A DNA stretch of 64,000 bases from Longimonas halophila. Lineage in GTDB: Bacteria > Bacteroidota > Rhodothermia > Rhodothermales > Salinibacteraceae. Positions 53,002 to 63,425 of the stretch are shown one piece after another. Position 1 is the stretch's first letter. Each line of letters opens with the position of its first letter. The notes below the pieces were generated by a model. The model was not told the DNA's origin. It saw only the letters and a list, made by a program, of their open reading frames with translations, and did not search any database. Location of the stretch: the NCBI RefSeq assembly GCF_002554705.1, contig NZ_PDEP01000012.1, positions 38,176 through 102,175 on the forward strand, written 5' to 3'. Made by a program: the position numbers and the translations under genes.

Positions 53002-56000
53002 TCATCGCACGACGGTGACGCGCTGGGTTTCGGTGTGGCCAGAGGTCTGCATCCGCAGGAAGTAGGTGCCGCTCGCCAGATTGCTCACATCGAGGGGCTG
53101 CTCGGCGCGCCCCTCCGCATCCGTATCCACCACCGTCTGCACGCGCCGCCCCAGCAGGTCGTACAGGTCGATGCGCACGTCCTGCCGCTCGGGCACCGCA
53201 AAACGCACCGTGGCCTGCCCGCGCGCCGGGTTCGGGTACGTGGGGAGCAGTTCGGCCTCGGTCACCGGCCGGACGATGGTCACCGCCTCACTGAAGGATT
53301 CGGTGCCGTCGGTGTCGATCTGGCGGAGGCGGTAGCGGAGGCTGTCGGCCGCGTACGGCAGATCCGTGTCCTCGAACCGGTAGGACTGCGGGGTGCCCGT
53401 GGTGCCTGCGCCCTCCAGATGCGCAATCGTCTGCCACGATTTCCCTGTAGAGACGCCCCACTGGGACGTCTCTACTGTGGATTCGTCTTCGGATTCATTT
53501 GCAGACCCGGCCGCGCGCTGCACCTCAAAGCCTGCGTTGTTGGTTTCGGAGAGGGTCTGCCATTGCACGGTGATGGCCTCATCGCCCGAGCGCTGCGCTT
53601 CGAAGCGGGCCAGTTCTACCGGCAAGGCGCCGGTGTTCGGCGCAATCTGCACGACGAACCGTTCGGTTTCCGGGGTGTCAGTCAGGCTGCTTACGTTCAC
53701 TGCGTAGTTCATGCCCGGCTCCAACGGTACCGTCTGGTCGTCGCTGGTATCGGAGGTGCCTTGTGTGTCAATGAGTTCCGCGGCCCACGTATCTGGCAGG
53801 TCCCACTCGCGCACCTGAAGCGTGAGCGTGCCGTCATCGGGGAGGCCATTGCCTCGAATGGCCACCGGCACTGCGGTGAGATTCGCATCGGGATTCGATG
53901 CATCTTGCGGCCACGGGCGGCTCTCGACGGCTTTGGATGCTTCGGTGCTGCCGCGTCCGGTGCCCGTCGCGCTTAGCGTTACGGAGGGCGCTTCCAGCGG
54001 CGCAAGCTTCGAGGTGTCCCACGCGTCCCAGCCGTCTGTTGCGCTTTCGTGGAAGCGCACCCCAATCGCCTGGTCGGTGGCCACCGGGTTGCCCGACGCA
54101 TTGGTTACGACGCCCTCCAGCCACAGCGTGCCGCGCTCGACACTCGATGCGGCGGTCGGACCTTGCATCGCGCTGCCGATGAACGGCGCATTCGGGGCGG
54201 TGCGCCCGCCCGGATCGAACGTGACCGTGGTGGGCCCATTGCCGGGGCTGCTTCGCTCGATGAACGCGCCCTGCCACGCGGCCAGCGTCTTGGTCTGGGT
54301 ATCCAGCGGCTTCCAGCTGCCCGTTGTCGCATCGTAAACCTGCGCATCCGCCTGAAAGCCGTTCCCCGCCAGGGCACTGCCGCTGGTAGTGAGCGACGAC
54401 AGTTCGTAGTCGGTTGGATAGGGGTTGCCCAAAAGGTGCCAGCGTGCGCTCTGCGTGAGGTCGTTGCGCACGACCGGAGCGGTGCCGTGCCGCATGGCCG
54501 CCGTGCTTTCGCGTAAGGAAACCGTGAGGCCACTGGACTCCACCGGGTTGCGGGTGTCGTCCTGGAGATAGAGCAAGGCGGCGCTTCCGTGGCCCAGCGG
54601 CGTGCTGGCATCGGCGGTGATGTACGCCCCGGTGCCGCCGGTGCTTTCATCGGAGTCGCTGTCGTCCCACACTGCCATCACGTTCAGGTTGAAGCGCGGG
54701 GCGTTGGTGCCTTCGGAGGAGGCCATGCGCACATCGCCCGCCACCGCGCCGTCGTAGGGCACACTTAGCACGCGCCAGCCCGCATCGGTGCCCGTGCCGT
54801 CGGTGCCGATGATGGTGACGCTCGTGGCAATAGGCAGGCCGGGCGTTTCGTATGCGCCCATGTTCACGGTCGCGGTGCCGTCGCCGTCGGCATCCTGCAC
54901 GCGGGCGTCGCCGATCAGGTCGGTGTCGACATTCTCGGCGCTGCCGCCCGATTCAAACGGGGCGTTGGTGCCCGCATCCACGGCCGGGGAGCCCGCCGCG
55001 AGACGCAGGCCGTCATCGCTCGTGCGGAACGTGCCGTCGTTACCCGCAGGCTGCTCTGCATCCACAAAAAGCGGATCGGTGTTGAGGTTATTCCCGCCGT
55101 CGGTGGTGGTGGAGCCGTTGTTTTCGCTGATACCGCCGATTCCGCCCTCAATGAGTGTGTGCGTGAGGGTGAGTGTGGCGTCTGAGTTGTTGAATATCTC
55201 GTCACCATTGTTGGCGGTATTCCTCCACAGGATGGTGTTCGTGACCTGCGGGCTGCTTGCACTGCCAGAGCCAGTGTTGTAGAGCGCACCGCCCTCCATG
55301 TTGGCGCTGTTGCCAATGAAGGTTGCATTCGTGATTTTCGGGCTGCTCGTGCCCCCATTCCCATTGCTAAACATCGCTCCCCCTCTGTCTGCGCTATTGC
55401 CCGCAAACACACTATTTGTGATCTCTGGGTTACTCGTGCCGCTACTAAAACCAGAGTTGTAGAGCGCACCGCCGTCGCCGGCGGAGTTGTTCGCAAAGGT
55501 TGAATTTGCAATCTGGGGGCTACTCGTACCAAAGAGTCCATCGTTGAAGATTGCCCCGCCTTCATTCCCTGCAGTGTTGCCGCTGAAAATCGCGTTTGTA
55601 ATCTGCGGGCTGCTTGTGCCCCTAAACCCGACAGTGTAGAGTGCGCCCCCTGAACGACCTGCAGTGTTTCCGATGAAGCGGGTATTGGAAAGCGTGGGAC
55701 TGCAGATGTTGTCTTGTCCGTCGCAGTATAGCCCACCGCCGGAATTGTTAGGATTGGACCCGTTGGCATTCCCTTCGGTCACGGTCACGCCATCGAGGCG
55801 CGTGGCATTGGTGATACTACTCGAAGAAAAATCGCCTCCGATCTTCTCGCCCCCATTGAAGACGAGCACGTGGTAGGCATTGTCGGAGGCGTTGCCCGTG
55901 GTACCGATATCACCGGAAAGGATCGTCTCGTTGGCTGCGAGCGTGCGATTCTCCAGCTTGCTTTCGAGATCGGCACGATCTGCGAACGTCTCGCTTCCGC

Positions 56001-59000
56001 TCCACCCGCCGTAGATCTTCAGCCCGTCCTGTTCGCCAGTGACCTCAAAGGTGGCCGCACGCGCCTCGCTGCTTCCATTCAGTGGCTTGCTGGGCACGTA
56101 GGTCCCGGCGGCGATCGCGATCACATTTTCACCCGAGGCCACGTCCAGCGCATCCTGCAAGTCGGTAAACCCGTCCGCAAAGGACGAGCCATTGTTATCT
56201 CCGCTTGTGGCTGAGGCATTTACATGATAAATCGCCTGTTCGGAGAGCCCATATTCCCCGAAGCTCGTTTGGTCGGAGAACGTGGCTGTGGTGCCCGTGA
56301 CGGTGGCATCGGCACTCCGATTGGTCCAGTTTGCCACTGGGCCCGGTCGGCCCACAAAGCGTACGGCGGGAGATGGAACGGTCACGTCGCCGTATGTCAG
56401 TTCAAGATCGGCGGTTACGCCGCTGCTGGCAGCGGTATTGGCAGCCCCCCACACCAGGTTGGCCCGTTCGGTGAGCGCACTGGGCAAAGCGCTGTCGTCG
56501 AAGACCTCGGCGGTGGCGTTGCCGTAGCGATAGAGCGTGAGACGGTCCGTGGTGCTGGTCACTGTGGCGGTGAGCGACTGCCCATCGGCTCCGATCGTCG
56601 CTTCGGTTTCTGGAGCCACCACGATGCTTTCTTGTCCGAGCGGCGCGCCGCTGGCGGTCCACTGCGGGTCGCCTTCAAATGTGGCGTCGCGTCCGCCCGT
56701 CAGGTCATACGCGGTAGTGCCGCTGTGGCTGTTGTCGAAGCGCTGGCTGGTCTGTGCGGCATCGAACCGATACGAAGCGACCAGCTCCGGCGTATCAGCC
56801 GGGATCGTCTGGTGCATCGTCGCCTGAATGTCGGCTTCGGTGCGCGCCTCCGTCCACATCCGCAGCTCGTCGAGCTCGACCTGAAGCCGGCGATTACCGT
56901 CCGGCCGCTGCGCGAGGGACCACGCGCCGCCGTTGATGTTGAGCGTACCCACATCGCGCTCATCTTGGAAGACCCCGTCGAGGTAGACTTTCTCGGTTCC
57001 GGTGCCGTCGTAGGTGACAGCCACATGCTGCCACATGTCAAACGCGACGGCGGCGGCGTACGTGTTGTCATTGGCCCAGTGCGCGACCTCAATGGCGCCA
57101 TCTTTGACCACAATGCCGAGCAGGCGATCCTCGGACTGCGAGTTCGGGCCTTTCCAGAGGTACCAGCCCTGGCGATCCCCGCCTGATTCGCTGCCATCAA
57201 CCTTCGCCCAGAAGGCGATTGTCCATGGCGCGTTGCCGGCGAGATCCGGGTGGGCCTCCGCCGTTGCCGCGTCGTTGGTGCCATCAAAGGCGAGCGCGGT
57301 GCCGGAACCGTAGGGCGCTTCGAGCAGGGCCCAATCAGCGGTGGCGTCACCCGGGTCGGTGCCATCGGTGCCGCTACCATCAATGGTGTAGCTGCCCGTG
57401 TCGAGTTCGGCGGTCAGGTTGAGCAGGCCGGGGTCGGCAGAGGAGCCGCGCTCATAATCTACGCGCACGGTGGCCGTGCCTTCTGCGGGAACGTCCACCG
57501 TCCACGTGCCATCCGTTACGTTGCCATCGCCAGAGGCACCGGCGACAGAGATACCTGCAGGTAGGTCCAAGTTGACCTGTGCATCGGTCACACCGGTATC
57601 CCCAAGATTGGTAAGCTGAATTGCGCCTGTTTCCACTGCCGAACGAGCCGTTAAGCGTAGGCGGGCCGCGCTGCGCCCACGTTCGTAAGCCCCGAGGCTA
57701 ACAGTACTGCCCTGAATCCTGGCCTCGCTCAACAAATCGGTGGTGGCATCTTCGGCAACGCCGCCGGTCTCGAACGGGGTGTTGTCCCCGGCATCCAACG
57801 CCGGGGAACCGCTCAACAGCCGGAGTCCGTCATCTTCGGTACCGAAGGAATCGTCGGGTCCTGCAGGATCATCCGCCATCCCAAAGAGCGGATCGACATC
57901 GAGGTTGGTGTTGTCGCATGATGAATCCGGCACGTTTCTGCATCCTCCTTCTACCAACGTGTGACTGAGTGTTGGAGTGGTGAAACCGGAATAGTCGTTG
58001 GCAACCCCCCCGCTTCCCCCTCCAGTATTATCCCACAGGATACTGTTCGTTAGTACAAGAGTGATCCTGCCGCTTATCCCTGTATTGTAGATTGCACCGC
58101 CGTCGTCATCTGCAGAGTTAGCAGTGAAGACGGTATTTGTGATCTGCAGGCTGGCCCTGCCGCGATACGCATCGTTGTAGATTGCGCCTCCGTTGGAGTC
58201 TGCGGAATTGCCAGCAAAGACTGTATTTGTAATCTGCGGGCTGCTTGTGCCATCTCTTCCAAAGTTGAGGATCGCCCCGCCAGAGCTGTTTGCTGAGTTA
58301 CCGGTGAAGACGGAATTTATGATCTGAGGGTTGCTCATGCCACTTCTCGGCCCATAGTTGGCTAGTGCACCCCCGAAGCCGTCAGCGAAGTTGCCAGCAA
58401 AGATTGTATTTGTGATTTGAGGGCTACATTCGTTACCGCTGGAATCGCCATTACAGAACACCCCACCCCCTCTTCTGAATGACGGATCACCGAAGCCGTT
58501 GGCATATCCACCAGTTATCACAAGCCCGTCGAGCACGGTGTCAGTCGTGATCGTTCCGCCGTTGGTGCCATCAAGAAAAAGAACCGTATAGCTATTACGG
58601 CCAACAATGTCGCTTGCGTTCTCAGTGATACCATCGGCATTCGTATTGTCGTTGCCGTCAGTGTCTCCAGAGAGGGCCGTCGGATTGGACGCCAGGTCGC
58701 GACTCGCGAGTTGGTCTTCTACATCGCCGATGTCGGTGAACGACTCGGTGCCGGTCCACCCGCCGTAGATCTTCAGGCCGTCTTGGGCACCGGTAATATC
58801 GAAGTGCGCATCCCGGTCGGAGGCGTTGCTTGTCGGCAGGTAGCGCCCGGTGGCAATCACGATCACGTCATTGCCAGTAGCCACGCTGAGTGCCCCTTGC
58901 AAGGAGAGCGCATCGCCCCCAGCAAACGAGGCTCCGCTATTACTGGCATCGCCGGTTTCGGTGACGTGGTAGACCGTCTGCGCCTGCGCGGGAATCGCCC

Positions 59001-59157
59001 CACCAAGCGCAACGATCAGCGCGATGGTGCTTAGGACCATGGTACAAAACGCCACCGGGCGAACCGCTCTCCGCTTGAGCCTGGATCTTGTATCCAGAAG
59101 ACGGCGGGCATAAGGAACGAGCGTAGACGCGTAGCGCTGAGGCATGGTGGAATCCAC
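53002..59157 (-). CDS. Giant T9SS-secreted beta-helix protein
   Basis: 2051 residues. Signal-like segment VLSTIALIVALGGAIPAQAQ near residues 41-60. Module 1 is a right-handed beta-helix of repeats like SPQITNTVFAGNSADSNGG. A LamG-like domain follows around 640-830 (ALAFDGTNDAATAEAHPDL, WQHVAVTYDGTGTEKVYLDG). Module 2 is a second beta-helix that begins like module 1 (IYHVNASATSGDNNGSSFAD). The C-terminus has a fibronectin-like part and a T9SS type A sorting domain (LLPTYPNPARGQATVRF to YFLRMQTSG). It is exported by the type IX system and probably surface-bound. A palindromic repeat is translated within it at 53447-53475. An alternative start at residue 5 is possible. Confidence 0.92.
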   Translation of the reverse strand: MDSTMPQRYASTLVPYARRLLDTRSRLKRRAVRPVAFCTMVLSTIALIVALGGAIPAQAQTVYHVTETGDASNSGASFAGGDALSLQGALSVATGNDVIVIATGRYLPTSNASDRDAHFDITGAQDGLKIYGGWTGTESFTDIGDVEDQLASRDLASNPTALSGDTDGNDNTNADGITENASDIVGRNSYTVLFLDGTNGGTITTDTVLDGLVITGGYANGFGDPSFRRGGGVFCNGDSSGNECSPQITNTIFAGNFADGFGGALANYGPRSGMSNPQIINSVFTGNSANSSGGAILNFGRDGTSSPQITNTVFAGNSADSNGGAIYNDAYRGRASLQITNTVFTANSADDDGGAIYNTGISGRITLVLTNSILWDNTGGGSGGVANDYSGFTTPTLSHTLVEGGCRNVPDSSCDNTNLDVDPLFGMADDPAGPDDSFGTEDDGLRLLSGSPALDAGDNTPFETGGVAEDATTDLLSEARIQGSTVSLGAYERGRSAARLRLTARSAVETGAIQLTNLGDTGVTDAQVNLDLPAGISVAGASGDGNVTDGTWTVDVPAEGTATVRVDYERGSSADPGLLNLTAELDTGSYTIDGSGTDGTDPGDATADWALLEAPYGSGTALAFDGTNDAATAEAHPDLAGNAPWTIAFWAKVDGSESGGDRQGWYLWKGPNSQSEDRLLGIVVKDGAIEVAHWANDNTYAAAVAFDMWQHVAVTYDGTGTEKVYLDGVFQDERDVGTLNINGGAWSLAQRPDGNRRLQVELDELRMWTEARTEADIQATMHQTIPADTPELVASYRFDAAQTSQRFDNSHSGTTAYDLTGGRDATFEGDPQWTASGAPLGQESIVVAPETEATIGADGQSLTATVTSTTDRLTLYRYGNATAEVFDDSALPSALTERANLVWGAANTAASSGVTADLELTYGDVTVPSPAVRFVGRPGPVANWTNRSADATVTGTTATFSDQTSFGEYGLSEQAIYHVNASATSGDNNGSSFADGFTDLQDALDVASGENVIAIAAGTYVPSKPLNGSSEARAATFEVTGEQDGLKIYGGWSGSETFADRADLESKLENRTLAANETILSGDIGTTGNASDNAYHVLVFNGGEKIGGDFSSSSITNATRLDGVTVTEGNANGSNPNNSGGGLYCDGQDNICSPTLSNTRFIGNTAGRSGGALYTVGFRGTSSPQITNAIFSGNTAGNEGGAIFNDGLFGTSSPQIANSTFANNSAGDGGALYNSGFSSGTSNPEITNSVFAGNSADRGGAMFSNGNGGTSSPKITNATFIGNSANMEGGALYNTGSGSASSPQVTNTILWRNTANNGDEIFNNSDATLTLTHTLIEGGIGGISENNGSTTTDGGNNLNTDPLFVDAEQPAGNDGTFRTSDDGLRLAAGSPAVDAGTNAPFESGGSAENVDTDLIGDARVQDADGDGTATVNMGAYETPGLPIATSVTIIGTDGTGTDAGWRVLSVPYDGAVAGDVRMASSEGTNAPRFNLNVMAVWDDSDSDESTGGTGAYITADASTPLGHGSAALLYLQDDTRNPVESSGLTVSLRESTAAMRHGTAPVVRNDLTQSARWHLLGNPYPTDYELSSLTTSGSALAGNGFQADAQVYDATTGSWKPLDTQTKTLAAWQGAFIERSSPGNGPTTVTFDPGGRTAPNAPFIGSAMQGPTAASSVERGTLWLEGVVTNASGNPVATDQAIGVRFHESATDGWDAWDTSKLAPLEAPSVTLSATGTGRGSTEASKAVESRPWPQDASNPDANLTAVPVAIRGNGLPDDGTLTLQVREWDLPDTWAAELIDTQGTSDTSDDQTVPLEPGMNYAVNVSSLTDTPETERFVVQIAPNTGALPVELARFEAQRSGDEAITVQWQTLSETNNAGFEVQRAAGSANESEDESTVETSQWGVSTGKSWQTIAHLEGAGTTGTPQSYRFEDTDLPYAADSLRYRLRQIDTDGTESFSEAVTIVRPVTEAELLPTYPNPARGQATVRFAVPERQDVRIDLYDLLGRRVQTVVDTDAEGRAEQPLDVSNLASGTYFLRMQTSGHTETQRVTVVR
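53447..53475. repeat. GTAGAGACG palindrome inside a coding sequence
   Basis: GTAGAGACGCCCCA and TGGGACGTCTCTAC face each other around one base, with a single mismatch. Translated on the minus strand it encodes VETSQWGVST in the giant T9SS protein, in frame. The same unit appears expanded at 63874-63935. Confidence 0.85.
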
Positions 59158-60043
59158 AAGTGGGGAGCAAATGGCGCATCGGGCACGCTCTCATGACCTA
59201 CTTTTGGAGTAGACCCCGGCGCACACAAGCGCATGATACCGCCTCAGTCCGTAGAATGCTTTGTCATACGTCCCAAATCCTTCGCTCTGCGTGTCAATTG
59301 TTCGCTCTGCGTGTCAATCCGGGCCAATACATGAGATCTGCATATAAGACCTGCGCGTCTATTGCGATATGCATCTGTCTATCATGATGTTAGATGCCTC
59401 CTCTTTATCAACTCCGCGTTTAGCAAACCAGCAGCTCTTTTTGGTATCGGCGTGGGGCGACTTACGTACTCTGTCGCTTCGTTCCTTCCATGCTCCCAGT
59501 CCACACCCAAACGCCCCCAGCCGCAGACCCAGGCCTCAGCTTGATGCCTCCACCATCTATCGTCCGTGGTGTAGATTGCCTGTAGTGTAGATTGCCTGCA
59601 AATCCACGAACCGATACAGGCGTACCGCAATAGAATTATCGGTAGTAGTCAGACGTTAAACCGACACGATGCATACGAGCTGGGTCCGTTGTAGCCGCTA
59701 TTGTCGTGGGGAGCGTACTGAAGCCTCTCAGGTCACGCGGACGGAGCACCTGCTTCGGAGACGCGATGCGGTGCTCCCGTGCCCAGTGTGATTTCAAGCG
59801 TGAACCGGGGGCGTTGAGATCCTGACCTCCGAGAATCGTTGGGGGGAAGGATGACCTGCAGATGCAGCCTTCAACGATCACTAACCTGCTATCCACTACC
59901 GAATCATCTACAGCAGCCTGGTGCGGATGCCAACGACTGTGGCATTTCGTACCTGCACATGCTCTGCCACACGCGGAACGTTGCCGTCTCCGGCAGATCT
60001 GGCATACAGCACACGCCACGGTGTACCACACTGCCCAACGCTC
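59158..60043. other. Long intergenic region with short tandem duplications
   Basis: 886 bp. The minus-strand reading frame that covers its right half and the next gene shows no protein-like features. Two short tandem repeats are seen: TTCGCTCTGCGTGTCAAT at 59281 and 59301, and a 16-bp unit GTGTAGATTGCCTGT(A/C) at about 59570 and 59586. The promoter of the giant T9SS gene lies at its left end. No riboswitch recognised. Confidence 0.6.
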
Positions 60044-60565
60044 ATGCTCTCGCCTCACCGTATCCATACTGGCGCAGCGCGTGCTACCCGATGGAGCGCG
60101 TGGGTGCTCATAGCAGTCCTGCTTGCTGTAGGACCACTGTCGGGATGGAGCACGCTCATAGGGCACTTCGCCACAGGACAAAACGGACCGTGTCCGCATC
60201 ACAGCAGCGGCCCACACGTCTGTCCACATCACGCCGCCATGCAGGCTACCCGAGCCGACCAGCATGACGCTGACATGTCGGCGCCCCCCGACGGCACTAC
60301 GTTTTGTCTCACAAGCGCAAAGGCATCGCATCACGAAGCCGAACATCAGCACCCCAACGATGAGCCGCCGGGTCCGCAGGTTCGCTGTACCTGCAACCAT
60401 AACGACGACACCTCGGGCGAGGCCGTGCGCGTACTGGACAAATTCGTGTTGCCCACTCCCGGCCAACTGGCTCGCCCGCTGTACACATACGCGCTGAAGA
60501 GCACCTGCACCTCTCTTACACCCACTGTCTGGGCTGACGATATTTTCCGTCCACCACGGGCGTAG
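60044..60565 (+). CDS. His-rich exported protein upstream of a TonB receptor
   Basis: 173 residues from the ATG at 60044. A hydrophobic segment WVLIAVLLAVGPLSGW is followed by a His/Cys-rich region (CPHHSSGPHVCPHHAAM, SHHEAEHQHPNDEP, CTCNHND). This suggests metal binding in the envelope. It is followed by a TonB-dependent receptor 217 bp away on the same strand, so the two may serve metal (perhaps copper or zinc) handling together. No family is firmly recognised, and the start is uncertain. Confidence 0.6.
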   Translation: MLSPHRIHTGAARATRWSAWVLIAVLLAVGPLSGWSTLIGHFATGQNGPCPHHSSGPHVCPHHAAMQATRADQHDADMSAPPDGTTFCLTSAKASHHEAEHQHPNDEPPGPQVRCTCNHNDDTSGEAVRVLDKFVLPTPGQLARPLYTYALKSTCTSLTPTVWADDIFRPPRA

Positions 60566-60782
60566 ACCGGCGAATTGGTAACGGCCACAGGCTTGATGCA
60601 TCGCATACGCATCAGCCTACAGCATGCTTGGCGATGTCGTACCTTTCGGTGCGCCACCGCATCCGTATGCCGTAAACCAACGCGCCGCTTCTCTTCCCAT
60701 AGAGCCTTCGTGCTCGCCACTCTTTTTGTCTACGTCAACACCCTCTGTATATCCTATGGACACGTATATCCGTGGCGCACAT

Positions 60783-63149
60783 ATGCGCCTTCTATCTGTT
60801 TTTATTTCACTTATACTATTCTTTATCGGCGCCAGTCTACCGGCGTCCACGGCTCACGCTCAGGCGTCCGGTGCACTAAACGGCACCGTGGTTCACGCCG
60901 ATACCAACGCCCCCATTACCGGAGCCAACGTGGTGCTGGTCGATACCGATCGCGGCGCAGCTACCGATACCGATGGGGCCTTTGTACTACGCGACATCGC
61001 CCCCGGCTCCTACACCGTACGCGCCAGCGCCATAGGCTACGAAGCCGCTGAGCGCACCGTCACCATCGAGCCCGGCACGCAGACCACTGTCCGGTTGGCC
61101 TTGCAGCCGACACAAGTTGCCCTACAACAGGTCGACATCACCGCTACACCGCTCGAAGCACGCCTCACTACCCGCATCGGCGCCAACGAGCTCAGTGCTA
61201 CGCCGATGCAAGACTTGGGTGAAGGGCTTGCTCGTGTCCCCGGTATCCGCCTGCAACGGCGCGGCGCACTGGCGCTCGACCCGAACGTGCGCGGCCTCAC
61301 CGGCACGCAAGTCTCTACCTTTGTGGACGGCGTGCGTAGCTTTGGCGGCGGCCCCGCCCGCATGGATACGCCGCTCAGCCACACCGACCCCAGCAGCGTA
61401 CAGCGTATGGAAGTGGTGCGTGGGCCATACGCGCTGGCCCAGGGTCCCAGCCTAAGCTCCATTCGGGTGGATACGCAGGCCCCCGTCCCCAACACGCCGT
61501 TTACCGGCACCGTGCATACCGGATTTACCAGCAACCGCGAGGCGCTCAACCTCAACGGCCACGTGCTGGGCCGCACCGGACGCCTGTTCTACGACGTGAA
61601 CGCGGCCTACCGCACCGGCGACGACTACACCGCAGGCGATGGCACCGCCGTCCGCAGTGGGTTTGAATCGGCTGAAGTGCGAAGCCGCGTGGGTCTTGAC
61701 CTCAACGACGGATCGCGGCTGAGCGCCCAGGTCAGCTACCAGGATCAGCGCGACGTGGCGTATCCCGGACGTCCGCTCGACGCCGCCTTCTTCGAGACGC
61801 TGCGGGGCCTCCTACGCTACGAATGGAGCGGTACCGGCACCGTGCAGCGACTGGAGGCACAGGGCTACGGCTATCAGACGCTGCACGGCATGACCAACGA
61901 AAACAAGCAGTCGGCCCAGCCCGACCCTAACCGCATGCCACCGTTTCCGCTTCGAATCGCAGTGGATACCGAGGTGGCCACCTTTGGCGGGCGTGCTGCG
62001 GCTGACCTCCAGCTTGCTCCTACCGTTATGCTAAGCACCGGTATCGCAGGCTATTCAGCCTACCGAACAGCGACTCGCTTCCGCGATCGACGCGACGATG
62101 GCCCCACACCGCCCGTGCTACCTGCCGCCGACATCATTTGGCCGGACGTGCGTACCACCGAAATCGGTAGCTTCGCCACCCTCGAACGCGTGTTCGGACA
62201 GGCCCAGGCGACCGCGACCGGACGTATCGATCTGGTGCATGCTGATCCGCAGCGCATTACGGATGGTTTTCGCATCCGCGCCGAAACCGCCACGGGGCAG
62301 CCGTTCAGCAACAATCTGGCAGAGACCGATGTGCTGTGGAGCGCCGCCGCCAGTGCCACCGTGCCGCTCGCTGATCCGCTCGCGGCAACCCTTGGGGTCG
62401 GCTCTTCCGCCCGCGCTCCTGAGCCACTGGAACGCTACGGCGACCGCGTTGGCGCCACGCGCACGCAGCGCGGTAACGAGTTCGTGGGCAATCCGGCGCT
62501 CGATCCAGAGCGGACGTATCAGGCTGATCTTGGCTTCGATCTTTCCTCTCTTCGGCTTAAAGGCTCCCTCACCGGGTTCGTGCGCTACCACGAGGATTAC
62601 ATCACCATTATAGAAGCCCCTGGCGTTGACTCAGCGCTCCCACTCACGCCCGATCAGGTATTTACCTATCGCAACGGCGAAGCGCTCTTCTGGGGCACCG
62701 AAGCCACGGCCACTGCGCAAGTGCATCCCACCCTGCAGGTGCGTGCCTCTGGCGAGTATCTGTGGGGACGCGATGTCTCCTTTGACAGCGATGAGCCCGC
62801 CTACGGCGTGGCTCCCGCTGAAACCCGCTTCAGCACACGTTGGATGCCGGGTCCACGCGGGCTCTTCTTGGATGCATCGCTTCGTGCAGTCGCCGCGCAA
62901 CGCCGCGTATCCACCCGCCGCAACGAAGGCGAAACCGATCGCTTCGCCACGGTGGATCTTACCGCCGGCGGCTCTTTGTTTGGTGATATCGCCCTGCGTG
63001 TGGGCGTCACTAATCTGCTCGATGCTACCTACCGCGAGCACCTGAGTGCCCGCACCAACATGTTCGACCCGCTGGCTGCCGAACAAGGCTCAACGTCCAT
63101 CCCCGAGCCAGGGCGTAGCCTGTTCGTGCATGTGCAGTACGCATTCTAA
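60783..63149 (+). CDS. TonB-dependent receptor, possibly for copper
   Basis: 788 residues from the ATG at 60783, which starts a signal peptide ending STAHAQA; an ATG at 60756 is possible. A carboxypeptidase-like domain follows (SGALNGTVVHADTNAPITGA, DGAFVLRDIAPGSYTVRASA). Then comes the plug (ATPMQDLGEGLARVPGIRL) and a 22-strand-type barrel ending LFVHVQYAF with a terminal Phe. GDRVGATRTQRGNEFVGNPA then LDPE recalls OprC-like copper receptors, but the substrate is inferred. It imports a ligand across the outer membrane with TonB energy. Confidence 0.88.
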   Translation: MRLLSVFISLILFFIGASLPASTAHAQASGALNGTVVHADTNAPITGANVVLVDTDRGAATDTDGAFVLRDIAPGSYTVRASAIGYEAAERTVTIEPGTQTTVRLALQPTQVALQQVDITATPLEARLTTRIGANELSATPMQDLGEGLARVPGIRLQRRGALALDPNVRGLTGTQVSTFVDGVRSFGGGPARMDTPLSHTDPSSVQRMEVVRGPYALAQGPSLSSIRVDTQAPVPNTPFTGTVHTGFTSNREALNLNGHVLGRTGRLFYDVNAAYRTGDDYTAGDGTAVRSGFESAEVRSRVGLDLNDGSRLSAQVSYQDQRDVAYPGRPLDAAFFETLRGLLRYEWSGTGTVQRLEAQGYGYQTLHGMTNENKQSAQPDPNRMPPFPLRIAVDTEVATFGGRAAADLQLAPTVMLSTGIAGYSAYRTATRFRDRRDDGPTPPVLPAADIIWPDVRTTEIGSFATLERVFGQAQATATGRIDLVHADPQRITDGFRIRAETATGQPFSNNLAETDVLWSAAASATVPLADPLAATLGVGSSARAPEPLERYGDRVGATRTQRGNEFVGNPALDPERTYQADLGFDLSSLRLKGSLTGFVRYHEDYITIIEAPGVDSALPLTPDQVFTYRNGEALFWGTEATATAQVHPTLQVRASGEYLWGRDVSFDSDEPAYGVAPAETRFSTRWMPGPRGLFLDASLRAVAAQRRVSTRRNEGETDRFATVDLTAGGSLFGDIALRVGVTNLLDATYREHLSARTNMFDPLAAEQGSTSIPEPGRSLFVHVQYAF

Positions 63150-63184
63150 CTGCTACATTCTACCACCGCATTCCGGACACACTG

Positions 63185-63222
63185 AAACCGGTGCAGGTTT
63201 AACACGCCTGCACCGGTTTTCT
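63185..63222 (+). terminator. Terminator after the TonB receptor
   Basis: AAACCGGTGCAGG and CCTGCACCGGTTT form a perfect 13-bp stem with a 9-nt loop, followed by a short T-rich tail. It may act in both directions, as the next gene is convergent. Confidence 0.85.
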
Positions 63223-63425
63223 ATACCCGTCTTTACATTGCATCCCCCTGTTGTTATCGATCTGTTTACCACCGGACGTGGTCCGCACAGCCACGACTGT
63301 CCCTCGCTATGCCCCGTCAACAATAGCGATTCAAATGTAATCAGATGCGGGGCCCCACCGGCTGGCTTACATCTTTTTGCACGTCCCCGTGGGAGGTTGT
63401 TCAGAATCGGCTATTGCCTGGCCTA

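Noticed and set aside
59636..60601. A 321-codon minus-strand frame
   Set aside because: No signal, domain or repeat pattern. It overlaps the His-rich gene, which has a membrane segment and sits in line with the TonB receptor.
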